A program made the position numbers and the translations under genes. Under the pieces are notes generated by a model, which saw only the letters and a list, made by a program, of their open reading frames with translations, ran no database searches and had not been told where the DNA came from. Shown in pieces: positions 34,079 to 42,909 of a DNA stretch of 64,000 nt. Numbering within the stretch: the stretch's first letter is position 1; each line of letters opens with the position of its first letter. Source of the DNA: Bacteroidales bacterium CF (GTDB lineage: Bacteria; Bacteroidota; Bacteroidia; Bacteroidales; UBA932); assembly GCA_000473305.1 (NCBI GenBank), contig CP006772.1, positions 2,170,001 to 2,234,000 of the forward strand, written 5' to 3'.

Positions 34079-34867
34079 ATGAAAAATATATTATTGGCAG
34101 CTTTAGCAGCAATCATTCTGCTTCCGGGCTGTGTTAAGGATGATCAGTATGAGGGTCCTGCAGTGATAGAACAAATCACTTTCAACCCAACTTCACCAAT
34201 GGCTAACCAGGCAATAACCGTGACTTGCAAGATAAGTGACCTTAATGGCGTTACAGGAGCAGTCCTTAAATACAAAGTAAATTCAGGACAACAGACTTCA
34301 GTGACTATGACTGAAGGTAATAATAGAGTTTATAGTGCTCTTATACCGGGACAGGTGGATAACGCAGATATAAAAGTCACTATAGAGGCTGATAACGAAA
34401 AAGGGTTCAAGGCCGTATCGGAAGAGAAGAGCATAAAGGTTGCCCCTCCTGTTCTTGTCTATGTGAACGAGTGCGACCCTAACGCAAAAGCTATGGAGCT
34501 TTATAATGCCATGACAACCTCTGTTGATCTTTCCGGATGGAAAATCAGAAAAGACGGTTCAGTTGAGGCAAAAGATAACTGGACAATTCCTTCAGGTGTT
34601 ACAATCGCAGCTAAAGGGTATCTTGTAATAACACAGGATCCTAACGGAGTCACTGGTTTCACATTCGGAATGTCAGCCACTAAAGGGTTCAGCTACACTC
34701 TATTTGATGCCAACAATGCGACAAGAGATTTCCTTGATAATCTGACAAATAAAATTACTGCCGGAGCAAGTCCTAATACCATCGGCAGGGCAACAGACGG
34801 AGCCGCTCAGATTGTGCTCTTCTCTGTCGGATCGATGGGCGCATCAAATGCAACAGGAACACGTTAA
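34079..34867 (+). CDS. Lipoprotein with lamin-tail domain
   Basis: The 262-residue product has a lipobox (LLPGCVKD, Cys18), an Ig-like region (about 30-120) and a lamin-tail (LTD) domain (about 125-262) with VYVNECDPNAKAMELYN, DLSGWKI and GYLVITQD. LTD domains occur on bacterial surface proteins and are often beside nucleases or phosphatases. In this operon it may help capture phosphate-containing substrates, but no catalytic site is seen. Confidence 0.85.
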   Translation: MKNILLAALAAIILLPGCVKDDQYEGPAVIEQITFNPTSPMANQAITVTCKISDLNGVTGAVLKYKVNSGQQTSVTMTEGNNRVYSALIPGQVDNADIKVTIEADNEKGFKAVSEEKSIKVAPPVLVYVNECDPNAKAMELYNAMTTSVDLSGWKIRKDGSVEAKDNWTIPSGVTIAAKGYLVITQDPNGVTGFTFGMSATKGFSYTLFDANNATRDFLDNLTNKITAGASPNTIGRATDGAAQIVLFSVGSMGASNATGTR

Positions 34868-34888
34868 TCCTTAATATATAAAGAGACA

Positions 34889-35533
34889 ATGAGCAAAGAA
34901 AAGATGGAGATCGGAGAGATCTCCAAACCAAGATTTGAGTTCCGCACTTTCGGACAAGATTTCACAAAAGCGATTGAGCGGATGGCAAGATTGTCTGTCC
35001 CTGTTCCTGAGAAGGTATGGGAGAGACACAGTGACGAGATTTACATTATCTCTCGCACCAATGACATCAACAACACAAAAATACGTGACGGGAAGATGGA
35101 CATTAAAACCTATGTACAAACCGTTGATGGCCTCGAGCAGTGGAATCCGCTGATGAAGGGAGAGTTCCCTATTTCGGCTGAAGTTCTGAAAAAAGAGGTA
35201 TTCCCGGCCTTTATGGTGGAGATACCTGAACTAACAAAGGAGACTTACACTTATGAAGAGTTCATTTCAATGGTAAATGCACATCCGGACCTTCAGGCTG
35301 TTCGTGTGCACAAGCAACGCTGGGGCTACATGGTTAATGATACCATCTGCGAAGCTGGTGCTGTGATAATAAACGGAGCAAAGGTAATGACTATAAACTC
35401 AGAGTCTACAGAGCTCGAAGACATTAAGAAAACAATAAAGGATGTCGGGCTCGAGGGTGTGGAAAACATCAACTACCTTCAGGCAATAAAAAGAGTGATC
35501 GGAATGTCGGATAAAAAACTAGCAAACGAATAG
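34889..35533 (+). CDS. Unknown cytosolic protein, possibly CYTH-like
   Basis: The 214-residue product lacks signal or TM segments. Its strands alternate basic and acidic residues (EIYIISRTNDINNTKIRDGK then DIKTYVQ; AVRVHKQRWGYMV), as in CYTH/triphosphate tunnel folds, and the gene sits three bases before a clear CYTH gene. A diverged CYTH-like fold is an inference; the ExExK signature is not present at the N-terminus. Cotranscribed within the phosphate-themed operon. Confidence 0.6.
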   Translation: MSKEKMEIGEISKPRFEFRTFGQDFTKAIERMARLSVPVPEKVWERHSDEIYIISRTNDINNTKIRDGKMDIKTYVQTVDGLEQWNPLMKGEFPISAEVLKKEVFPAFMVEIPELTKETYTYEEFISMVNAHPDLQAVRVHKQRWGYMVNDTICEAGAVIINGAKVMTINSESTELEDIKKTIKDVGLEGVENINYLQAIKRVIGMSDKKLANE

Positions 35534-35536
35534 ATT

Positions 35537-36004
35537 ATGGCACAGGAAATAGAAAGAAAGTTCCTTGTAAAGGGGGATTTCAAGAATCTGGCAGTTAAAA
35601 GCACACGTATTATCCAGGGCTACCTAAGCTCAGTACCTGAAAGGACCGTAAGAGTCAGAGTCAAGGGTGACAAGGGCTTCATAACTATCAAAGGTATCGG
35701 AAGCACTTCAGGAGCAAGCCGTTTTGAGTGGGAAAAAGAGATAAGCACCACTGAGGCTAATGAGCTCCTTGCTATTTGCGAACCCGGTGTAATTGACAAG
35801 ACCCGTTTTCTGGTAAAGGCCGGCCCTCATACTTTTGAGGTTGATGAGTTTTACGGAGAGAATGAAGGTCTGACAGTTGCAGAGGTTGAGCTCTCTTCCG
35901 AGGGTGAATCTTTTGAAAGGCCTGAATGGCTGGGCGAAGAGGTAACAGGCGACGCCCGCTATTATAATTCTATGTTGATGAAGAACCCTTATACTAAGTG
36001 GTAA
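35537..36004 (+). CDS. CYTH-domain (triphosphate tunnel fold) protein
   Basis: The 155-residue product starts EIERKFLV, the ExExK signature of CYTH domains, followed by RTVRVRVKGDKGFITIKG, EWEKEIS and a late EVDEFYGENEGL with acidic tunnel residues. Small bacterial CYTH proteins are mainly inorganic triphosphatases, related in fold to the VTC4 polyphosphate polymerase. Here it sits between a DUF47/PiT/porin set and an SLC13 transporter, hinting at tripolyphosphate or polyphosphate hydrolysis. Confidence 0.92.
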   Translation: MAQEIERKFLVKGDFKNLAVKSTRIIQGYLSSVPERTVRVRVKGDKGFITIKGIGSTSGASRFEWEKEISTTEANELLAICEPGVIDKTRFLVKAGPHTFEVDEFYGENEGLTVAEVELSSEGESFERPEWLGEEVTGDARYYNSMLMKNPYTKW

Positions 36005-36044
36005 AGACATCTTACTTGTACTAAAACAACTTAAATGACAAATA

Positions 36045-37640
36045 ATGGAATCAAAGGTGAACGTTTTTGATCCGCTCGATATGAGCAACTATAAAATAGA
36101 GAAGCTGCCAAAGCTGGATAAATCCCCTTTTGAAAAGTGGATGGCCAGGCTGGGATTTCCCCTTGCAGCCATAGCTTTTGTCGTCCTCTACTTTTTTGTT
36201 GACATTTCATTCCTCAACAACATCGACCCCTCCTCACTGGCCGATGATGCTGCCAAGCGCTTTGCTGCAATTGGCGCACAGGATTTCACACGGATCAACT
36301 ACGCGATGTTGGCAATATTCGCTGCATCCATTGTATTATGGATAACCGAACCTATTCCCAACTACCTCACCTCTCTGATTGTCATTCTTGCCATTGTACT
36401 TACAGGAGTCACTTCGGACAAGGTGGCCTACGCACAGTTAGGCCACCCTGTCATGTGGCTCAATATTCTCTCTTTTATCCTGGCCAGTATGCTGGTCAAG
36501 ACAAGAGTAGCCAAAAGATTTGCATTGTGGTTTGTGCTGAAGTTCGGCAAAAACGCCACAATGGTAATATTCAGTTTCATTGTAATCAATATAGTTCTTT
36601 CTGCCTTCATCTCTGCCACTACTGCTAAGGCTGCAATATTGCTGCCGATTTTCATGGTTATTGCAGCTATTTATGGTGCAACAGGAGGTGAAAACAGGAA
36701 TAATTTCGGCCGTAACCTCGTGCTTCAGAATCTTTTTCAGATTAACATTGGTGCAAGCGGCTTTATTACCGGATCCGGGGCGAACCTTCTTGCAGGAGCC
36801 CTTATTGCCGGAGCCATGGGCTGGAGTGCATTCAGTTTTCAGGATTGGTTTGTGGCCGCATTTCCGCTCTGTCTGATAATTATACTTATCGGATGGTTCG
36901 TGGGTTTAAAAATAATTTTCCCTCTAAAGGAGAGTGAAAAAAAACCATCTATTGAGGGTGGTATGGAGAGACTGAAGGAGGAGCTCAAGGGAATGGGTAA
37001 AATGAAAACAGAGGAGTATAAAGCTATAGCTATTTTTGTCGGAGTACTTGCGCTTTGGGCTACCGACAAGCAACACGGGATAAACCAGACAGCTGTGGCT
37101 TTTATTGGGGCGGTTGTTGCCTTACTGCCCGGCATCGGTATAGTTAAGTGGAATGATGTTGACATCCCATGGCACCTCCTTCTTTTCTCTGCAGGAGCGT
37201 ATACTCTCGGAGCGGGTCTTGAAGCAACCGGCCTGCCTTCTACAATGGTGAGTGCACTGTTTGACAATTTTGGAATTGATGCAGGAACTCCTTTCTGGGT
37301 TCTCTACGTAATCCTTACAGCCTCAATGATGTTCTCTGCTTTGATTTTCCAATCAAAAACCATGCGTGCGCTTATCTTTGTGCCTATAGCGATAGGAGTT
37401 GCCCAGAAATTCGGATATCCGATACTAAGCCTTGCATTTCCGGTGGCACTATTATGTGAGCATGTCTACGTTCTTCCATTCAACAGTAAGCCGGCAGCTT
37501 TGTTATATACAACAAACCATTACAGTTGGAGTGACACATTCAGGTACGGAATGACAATGATGGTCATTAGCTGGCTGATGATACTTGTATGGGGAGAGAC
37601 TGTCCTCAACTGGCTTGGATACACTAACGGATTGCTTTAA
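36045..37640 (+). CDS. SLC13/DASS family anion transporter
   Basis: The 531-residue product has about 12 TM segments and SLC13 motifs: WITEPIPNYLTSL, AFISATTAKAAILLPI with the conserved substrate hairpin, GASGFITGSGANLL, and ALIFQSKTMRALIFVPI. Family members are sodium-coupled dicarboxylate, sulfate or, in the yeast Pho87/90/91 branch, phosphate transporters. Given its neighbours, phosphate or polyphosphate-related anion transport is a fair hypothesis, but sulfate or dicarboxylate cannot be excluded. Confidence 0.88.
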   Translation: MESKVNVFDPLDMSNYKIEKLPKLDKSPFEKWMARLGFPLAAIAFVVLYFFVDISFLNNIDPSSLADDAAKRFAAIGAQDFTRINYAMLAIFAASIVLWITEPIPNYLTSLIVILAIVLTGVTSDKVAYAQLGHPVMWLNILSFILASMLVKTRVAKRFALWFVLKFGKNATMVIFSFIVINIVLSAFISATTAKAAILLPIFMVIAAIYGATGGENRNNFGRNLVLQNLFQINIGASGFITGSGANLLAGALIAGAMGWSAFSFQDWFVAAFPLCLIIILIGWFVGLKIIFPLKESEKKPSIEGGMERLKEELKGMGKMKTEEYKAIAIFVGVLALWATDKQHGINQTAVAFIGAVVALLPGIGIVKWNDVDIPWHLLLFSAGAYTLGAGLEATGLPSTMVSALFDNFGIDAGTPFWVLYVILTASMMFSALIFQSKTMRALIFVPIAIGVAQKFGYPILSLAFPVALLCEHVYVLPFNSKPAALLYTTNHYSWSDTFRYGMTMMVISWLMILVWGETVLNWLGYTNGLL

Positions 37641-37662
37641 ATTTGATAGATAAAAAATAGAG

Positions 37663-39126
37663 ATGATAGACATACAGGTAAATATTCACGATAAATTCTC
37701 TCTTGAGTTCAAGGTTGGCTTTCACGCACGCAGGAAGGTCAAGAGCAATGATTTTGTCATGAACACATGGATATTCATACCTGACAGCCTTGACGTAAAC
37801 TCACTTACCTATCCCAGAGAGCATTTCTACAGAGATGTCCGGGACAACATACGTCTTATTACCCCGATATTCCTTTTGCGTGATATCGCAAGAGGTGAGA
37901 TGATACCGTTAAAGCACCTTGAAGCCTCATTCAACAGGGTTGCCTCATATCCGTCAAGAAGCGCAAATGCTGATTATGAGTATCAGATAAAGATGTTCGC
38001 CGCAATCTTCAAAAGCTCACTCAGAGATCAAATCAAATATATTTTCACAACAGCTCAGGCCGAAGACAGAGGTTTTCTGTTCGACACTCTGCTTGATGAT
38101 GTCAGGGAGACGCTTTCAAAATACAGGGCCCTCTCTACAATAATCAAGACTCCTACCGTATCACAGGAGAGTTACAACTATTTCGAGTTTGGAGATGAAT
38201 TTATGTCCAACATCGTGGACCAACAGCTCTCATCTTTACTGGCACGGCTTGAAACCAGAGACAAAGCTTTTGCAGAGGGTTACAGGGAGAAAATTGTATC
38301 TCTGATAGAATCTGAAAACAGATACAAGAGAGAGCAGGGATTCCCCGTTGTTTCTCTCAACAGTCCCGACAATAACAGGAGTCTCGTATTCCGCCGCGGC
38401 GTTTTGAAAAAATTTGTCGAGAGCGACCTTTTCTTAACAGCAAGAAAAAAGAAGGACGGGGTTCTGGTTGAACAGGTATATCTGAGTATTGCCGCCGGAG
38501 TTTCAATGATTTTTGCCACGGCTGTAGCTTTCTCATTTCAAAGGACATTCGGGAACCTCACAGTTCCTCTGTTTGTCGCGCTTGTAGTAAGCTATATGCT
38601 TAAGGACAGGATTAAGGAGCTTATGAGGTATTACTTCGCGCACAAGAGGAAGGCTAAATATTTCGACAATAAGATTACTGTAAGCATTAAAGATAATATT
38701 GTCGGTTACAGCAAGGAGGGATTTGACTTTATCTCCGAGAGGAGAGTACCCGCAGAGGTTCTGAAGATCCGCAACCGCTCTGCAATGCTGGAGGCAGACA
38801 ACAGATATACAAAAGAGAAGATAATACTTTACCGTAAACTGTTGCAGGTAGACCGCCCTAAACTTGACGAGAGCAGCCAATATTTCGTTGCCGGAATTAA
38901 TGAGATAATACGGTTCAGTGTACAGTCCTATCTTAGCAAGATGGACAATCCCGAAACCTCTCTCTATGCAATAAATGACAAGGGAGAGCTGGAACTCACC
39001 AGGGGCTCCAAAGTCTATTACCTTAACTTCATCATACAACTGAAATACCTTGACTTCGAATCATTCAAAAGATACCGCATCGCTTTCAACCGCAACGGGA
39101 TCAAAGAGGTTGAGGAGATGCTCTGA
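37663..39126 (+). CDS. Unknown two-TM membrane protein
   Basis: The 487-residue product has a mixed N-terminal domain (residues 1-265) with no signal peptide, two adjacent TM segments (about 272-310; VYLSIAAGVSMIFATAVAF and NLTVPLFVALVVSYML), then a basic region with many Lys and Arg (RYYFAHKRKAKYFDNK) and a beta-rich C-terminal domain to 487. I recognise no family. It lies 22 bases after the SLC13 gene and is co-directional, so it probably belongs to the same system. Confidence 0.7.
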   Translation: MIDIQVNIHDKFSLEFKVGFHARRKVKSNDFVMNTWIFIPDSLDVNSLTYPREHFYRDVRDNIRLITPIFLLRDIARGEMIPLKHLEASFNRVASYPSRSANADYEYQIKMFAAIFKSSLRDQIKYIFTTAQAEDRGFLFDTLLDDVRETLSKYRALSTIIKTPTVSQESYNYFEFGDEFMSNIVDQQLSSLLARLETRDKAFAEGYREKIVSLIESENRYKREQGFPVVSLNSPDNNRSLVFRRGVLKKFVESDLFLTARKKKDGVLVEQVYLSIAAGVSMIFATAVAFSFQRTFGNLTVPLFVALVVSYMLKDRIKELMRYYFAHKRKAKYFDNKITVSIKDNIVGYSKEGFDFISERRVPAEVLKIRNRSAMLEADNRYTKEKIILYRKLLQVDRPKLDESSQYFVAGINEIIRFSVQSYLSKMDNPETSLYAINDKGELELTRGSKVYYLNFIIQLKYLDFESFKRYRIAFNRNGIKEVEEML

Positions 39127-39132
39127 TTTTTT

Positions 39133-39453
39133 ATGGCAACAAACATTGATTATGTCGAATATGTCTGTGACCAGCTTCGCGAAACAGGCAATGTAAGATA
39201 CCGGAAAATGTTCGGCGAGTATATGGTTTATATAGATGACAAACCTATTGTACTTGTATGTGACAATGCACCCTTCATCAAGATTACCGAGCAAACAGAA
39301 CCTCTGATGCAAGGATCATCTACAGGGTATCCGTACCAGGGAGCCAAGCTCCATTATCTTTTGGACATTGACAATATCAACTCCTGTCTGCCGGCAATCC
39401 TGAAGCTGAAAGAGGTAACACCTGTCCCCAAGCCGAAAAAGAAAAAAGCCTGA
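39133..39453 (+). CDS. TfoX N-terminal-domain protein
   Basis: The 106-residue product matches TfoX_N: VRYRKMFGEYMVYIDDKPIV and a following CDNAPFIKIT strand, ending in a Lys-rich tail. It lacks the TfoX_C domain of the competence regulator; stand-alone TfoX_N proteins are common and of unknown function. It is six bases after the preceding gene and ends the operon. Confidence 0.85.
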   Translation: MATNIDYVEYVCDQLRETGNVRYRKMFGEYMVYIDDKPIVLVCDNAPFIKITEQTEPLMQGSSTGYPYQGAKLHYLLDIDNINSCLPAILKLKEVTPVPKPKKKKA

Positions 39454-39537
39454 TTTTCGGCGCAATAGTCCCACCTTCCGAACAAAACCCCATATTTAAT
39501 TGTTAGTTGGATAAATAAATCAAAATCCGACTTAACA

Positions 39538-40641
39538 ATGTTTAAAGAATATGATCCGCTAAAAAACAAGATTTTCAGGGTAATGGATGATTCAGGCAAA
39601 ATCATCAATCCAAACTGGATACCTGATATAAAAGTTGACGAGATTGTAACTGCCTACAAAAAGATGCTCTTTTCAAGGGTTGCAGATCTACAGATAGTCT
39701 CATATCAAAGACAAGGAAGAATCTATACATATCCGCCCAATTACGGGCAGGAGGCCATAACAGGTGCAGCAGGTGCCGTCATAAGACAAAACGACTGGCT
39801 AGTGCCGGCTTTCAGGGAGATCGGCACCATGATGGCCAAGGGGGTTTCACTTAAGGAGATATTTCTCTATTACATGGGATATGAGGAGGGCTCTAATTTC
39901 AAGAATGCAGAACAGGTTTTGCCTGTCAGTGTTCCTATTGCCTCTCAGCTTCTCCATGCGGCCGGTATTGGCTATGCAATAAAATACAAAGATGAAAAAA
40001 AGGTTGTCTTTGCATTTGTGGGAGATGGGGGAACCTCAGAAGGAGACTTTCATGAAGCCCTTAATTTTGCCGGCGTGTGGAAAGTTCCGGTTATATTCAT
40101 TATTCAGAACAATCAATATGGCATCTCGACACCGGTAAAGATGCAGACAGCATCATCATCGCTTGCAGTCAAATCTGTTGCCTACGGAGTAAAGGGTCTT
40201 CAGGTAGACGGTAATGACTTTCTTGCTATGTACCGGGCTATTGAGGAGAGTTCTAAGTTGTGCCTCGCAGGTGAGGGGCCGGTACTTATTGAGGCTGTCA
40301 CTTACAGAAAGGGAGCTCACACTACATCAGACGATCCTACAAAATACAGAACAAAAGAGGAGGAGCTTTTGTGGGAGGAGCGTGATCCTCTTAAAAGGCT
40401 CAAGGGATATCTTATCTCTAAGGATGCATGGAGTGATAAGGAGGAAGAGAAAATTCTGCCACAGTACAGAGAGGAGGTAGACAGACAATTCCTCGAAGCA
40501 GAGAACTTCGGCGAGTATAAAAAGGAAGATGTATTTGACCATCTCTATTCGGAGATGCCTGACGACCTGTTGGAGCAGAAAAATCAGTATGACCGCTTTC
40601 TTCAATGGAAAGAGAGCAGATTAAACAATCAAAAAAAGTAG
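39538..40641 (+). CDS. pdhA: 2-oxo-acid dehydrogenase E1 alpha subunit (pyruvate-type)
   Basis: The 367-residue product has the TPP motif GDGGTSEGDFHEALNFAG from Gly162 to the Asn191-Asn192 pair, as in Gram-positive type PdhA. YPPNYGQEA, DPTKYRT and the phosphorylation-loop equivalent are present. It decarboxylates a 2-oxo acid and passes the acyl to lipoate on E2. First gene of E1a-E1b-E2-E3-lplA; pyruvate is favoured but branched-chain acids or acetoin cannot be excluded. Confidence 0.85.
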   Translation: MFKEYDPLKNKIFRVMDDSGKIINPNWIPDIKVDEIVTAYKKMLFSRVADLQIVSYQRQGRIYTYPPNYGQEAITGAAGAVIRQNDWLVPAFREIGTMMAKGVSLKEIFLYYMGYEEGSNFKNAEQVLPVSVPIASQLLHAAGIGYAIKYKDEKKVVFAFVGDGGTSEGDFHEALNFAGVWKVPVIFIIQNNQYGISTPVKMQTASSSLAVKSVAYGVKGLQVDGNDFLAMYRAIEESSKLCLAGEGPVLIEAVTYRKGAHTTSDDPTKYRTKEEELLWEERDPLKRLKGYLISKDAWSDKEEEKILPQYREEVDRQFLEAENFGEYKKEDVFDHLYSEMPDDLLEQKNQYDRFLQWKESRLNNQKK

Positions 40642-40650
40642 AAGAGCGCT

Positions 40651-41628
40651 ATGAAGATAATGAATATGGTCAATGCAATAAACGATGCATTGGATATAAA
40701 ACTCACTGAAGATAAAAATGTTATCGTATATGGGGAAGATGTCGGTGTTGAGGGAGGAGTATTCAGGGTTACTGAAGGTCTTCAGCAAAAGCATGGTGTA
40801 ACAAGAGTGTTCGACTCACCTCTTGCTGAGTCCGGCATTGTAGGAACAGCCGTAGGAATGGCTGTGGCAGGGCTAAGGCCGGTCGTTGAGATGCAGTTCT
40901 GCGGCTTTATCTATCCTGCTTTTAACCAGATAATCAGCCATGCATCCAGAATGAGGAACAGATCCAGAGGGAAGTATGAGACTCCTATTGTTATAAGAAT
41001 GCCATATGGCGGTGGAATTAATGCTCTTGAGCATCATAGTGAGAGTATGGAGGCAATTTTCGGACATATTCCGGGATTGAAAGTGGTTGTACCATCTACA
41101 CCTCACGATGCCAAAGGGATGCTAATCTCCGCAATTGAGAGCAACGACACTATACTGTTCATGGAACCGAAGAGAATTTACCGGGCCATTAAGCAGGAGG
41201 TAGCAGATGGCAAATACACAATTCCTTTGGGAAAAGCCAGTGTTTTGTCACAGGGAAGTGACGTTACCGTAGTTGCATACGGAGCAATGATAAGGGAGGT
41301 TCAAAGGGCAATGGTGATGGCAAAGGAGCAGGGAATCAGCGTTGAGCTGATTGACCTTCGGTCAATATATCCTATTGACAGGGAGACAATTGCAAAGTCC
41401 GTGAAGAAAACAGGAAGAATTATCACCGTTACAGAGGGTCCCCGTTCATTCGGTGTAGGGTCAGAAATCAGCCAGATAGCAATAGAGGAGGCGTTTCTGA
41501 GCCTGGAAGCTCCACCGTCACGAGTATCCGGTTTTGATACTATAGTTCCTCTTCCGAGAGGTGAACATCATTATATGCAGGATCCGTATAAGATCCTATA
41601 TGAAATTGAAAAAATTGTAAAATATTGA
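40651..41628 (+). CDS. pdhB: 2-oxo-acid dehydrogenase E1 beta subunit
   Basis: The 325-residue product has VYGEDVGVEGGVFRVTEGL, FDSPLAESGIVGTAVGMA and YGGGINALEHHSESMEAIF, diagnostic for E1 beta. It pairs with the E1 alpha gene nine bases upstream to form an alpha2-beta2 TPP enzyme. Spacing to E2 is four bases. Confidence 0.93.
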   Translation: MKIMNMVNAINDALDIKLTEDKNVIVYGEDVGVEGGVFRVTEGLQQKHGVTRVFDSPLAESGIVGTAVGMAVAGLRPVVEMQFCGFIYPAFNQIISHASRMRNRSRGKYETPIVIRMPYGGGINALEHHSESMEAIFGHIPGLKVVVPSTPHDAKGMLISAIESNDTILFMEPKRIYRAIKQEVADGKYTIPLGKASVLSQGSDVTVVAYGAMIREVQRAMVMAKEQGISVELIDLRSIYPIDRETIAKSVKKTGRIITVTEGPRSFGVGSEISQIAIEEAFLSLEAPPSRVSGFDTIVPLPRGEHHYMQDPYKILYEIEKIVKY

Positions 41629-41632
41629 GATC

Positions 41633-42895
41633 ATGAGATATATATTTAAATTTCCGGACATAGGAGAGGGGCTTGACGAGGGTACAATCGTAGAGTGGCA
41701 TGTAGAGAAAGGCAGTACAGTTAAAATGGGTGATCCTCTCTGTACAATGGAGACAGACAAGGTTGTCACTGCAATACCCTCCCCGAAGGATGGAGCAATT
41801 GCAGCTAAATTCGGCAAACCCGGAGAGGTGATACATGTCGGCGATGCTCTGGTGGAGATAGAAATTGCAGGTGTGTCAGGTGAAGCCGCCGTGGAAGAGG
41901 CCAATAAGGTTGAGGCAGTTAACGAAGAAGGGGCAGGAGTTGTCGGCACACTCGAAGTGGCCGGTAACAGCGTAGTCCTCTCGGCCAGCAAGGAGGGAGT
42001 TAAAGAAACCGAAACCGTTAAACCTGAAAGGAAAGCTCTTGCGACACCGGTTGCACGTGCCCTGGCAAAAGAGCTTGGCATAGATATTAACAGAGTCAAG
42101 GGCAGCGGACCAGCAGGTCGTATAACAAAAGAGGACGTGAATAACTTTTCGGCAGCACCACCTGCCAAGCCGGAGAGATCACAAGCTCCCGGCAACGACA
42201 CAATTGAGATTGAGCAACTCTCCCAGATCAGGAAGAGCATTGCCAGACATATGACTCAGAGCAAACACAATGCGGCTCATATGACTCTTTTTGAAGAGGT
42301 TGAAATATCGGAGCTGGAAAGAGTAAGGAGCAGATACAAGGAATCTCTTCAGAAGGAGGGTGTAAAGCTCACCTACCTGTCATTCATAGTAAAAGCTGTT
42401 GCTCTGGCACTAAAAAAACACCGATCATTGAATGCTGAGATGGATCTCGAGGGTGGAAAAATGATCTATAAAAAGTACTACAATATAGGAATAGCAACAG
42501 ATACCGAAAAAGGGCTCGTAGTTCCTGTTATCAGGAATGCCGACATATTGTCTGTAAGAGAGATAGCTGCAGAAATTGCTGCTCTTTCCGAGAAGGCCAG
42601 GTTGGGACAACTCACGATGGAGGATATGAAAGGCGGCACATTTACCATAACAAGTTACGGAAACATAGGCGGACTATTCGCAGTCCCTGTGATAAACTAC
42701 CCGGAGGCGGGTATTCTCGGAGTAGGAAGAATATCAAAGCAGCCTGTAGTAAAGGGTGATGAGCTTGCGATAGGATTAATCCTTCCATTGTCACTCAGCG
42801 TTGACCACAGGATTGCCGACGGAGGGGAGACTGCACGTTTCATGAATTCTGTCATGGCATATCTTGGAGATCCTGTAACACTTCTTTTTAACTGA
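41633..42895 (+). CDS. pdhC: Dihydrolipoamide acyltransferase (E2)
   Basis: The 420-residue product has one lipoyl domain (residues 1-76) with the lipoyl-lysine Lys43 in ETDKVV, a peripheral-subunit-binding domain (about 118-152; ATPVARALAKELGIDINRVK), and a catalytic domain (about 190-420) with His392 and Asp396 in HRIADG. It is soluble core of the complex. The linker is Glu/Val rich. One lipoyl domain is the usual number for the BCKDH-type and some PDH E2s. Confidence 0.95.
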   Translation: MRYIFKFPDIGEGLDEGTIVEWHVEKGSTVKMGDPLCTMETDKVVTAIPSPKDGAIAAKFGKPGEVIHVGDALVEIEIAGVSGEAAVEEANKVEAVNEEGAGVVGTLEVAGNSVVLSASKEGVKETETVKPERKALATPVARALAKELGIDINRVKGSGPAGRITKEDVNNFSAAPPAKPERSQAPGNDTIEIEQLSQIRKSIARHMTQSKHNAAHMTLFEEVEISELERVRSRYKESLQKEGVKLTYLSFIVKAVALALKKHRSLNAEMDLEGGKMIYKKYYNIGIATDTEKGLVVPVIRNADILSVREIAAEIAALSEKARLGQLTMEDMKGGTFTITSYGNIGGLFAVPVINYPEAGILGVGRISKQPVVKGDELAIGLILPLSLSVDHRIADGGETARFMNSVMAYLGDPVTLLFN

Positions 42896-42909
42896 TAAAC
42901 AATGATGAT

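Noticed and set aside
37441-37460. GTGGCACT match in the SLC13 gene
   Set aside because: Eight-base coincidence inside coding sequence; no partner inverted repeat or homologous interior.
38533-39039. Antisense frame inside the two-TM protein gene
   Set aside because: Shadow of a well-supported coding frame with better start and operon spacing.
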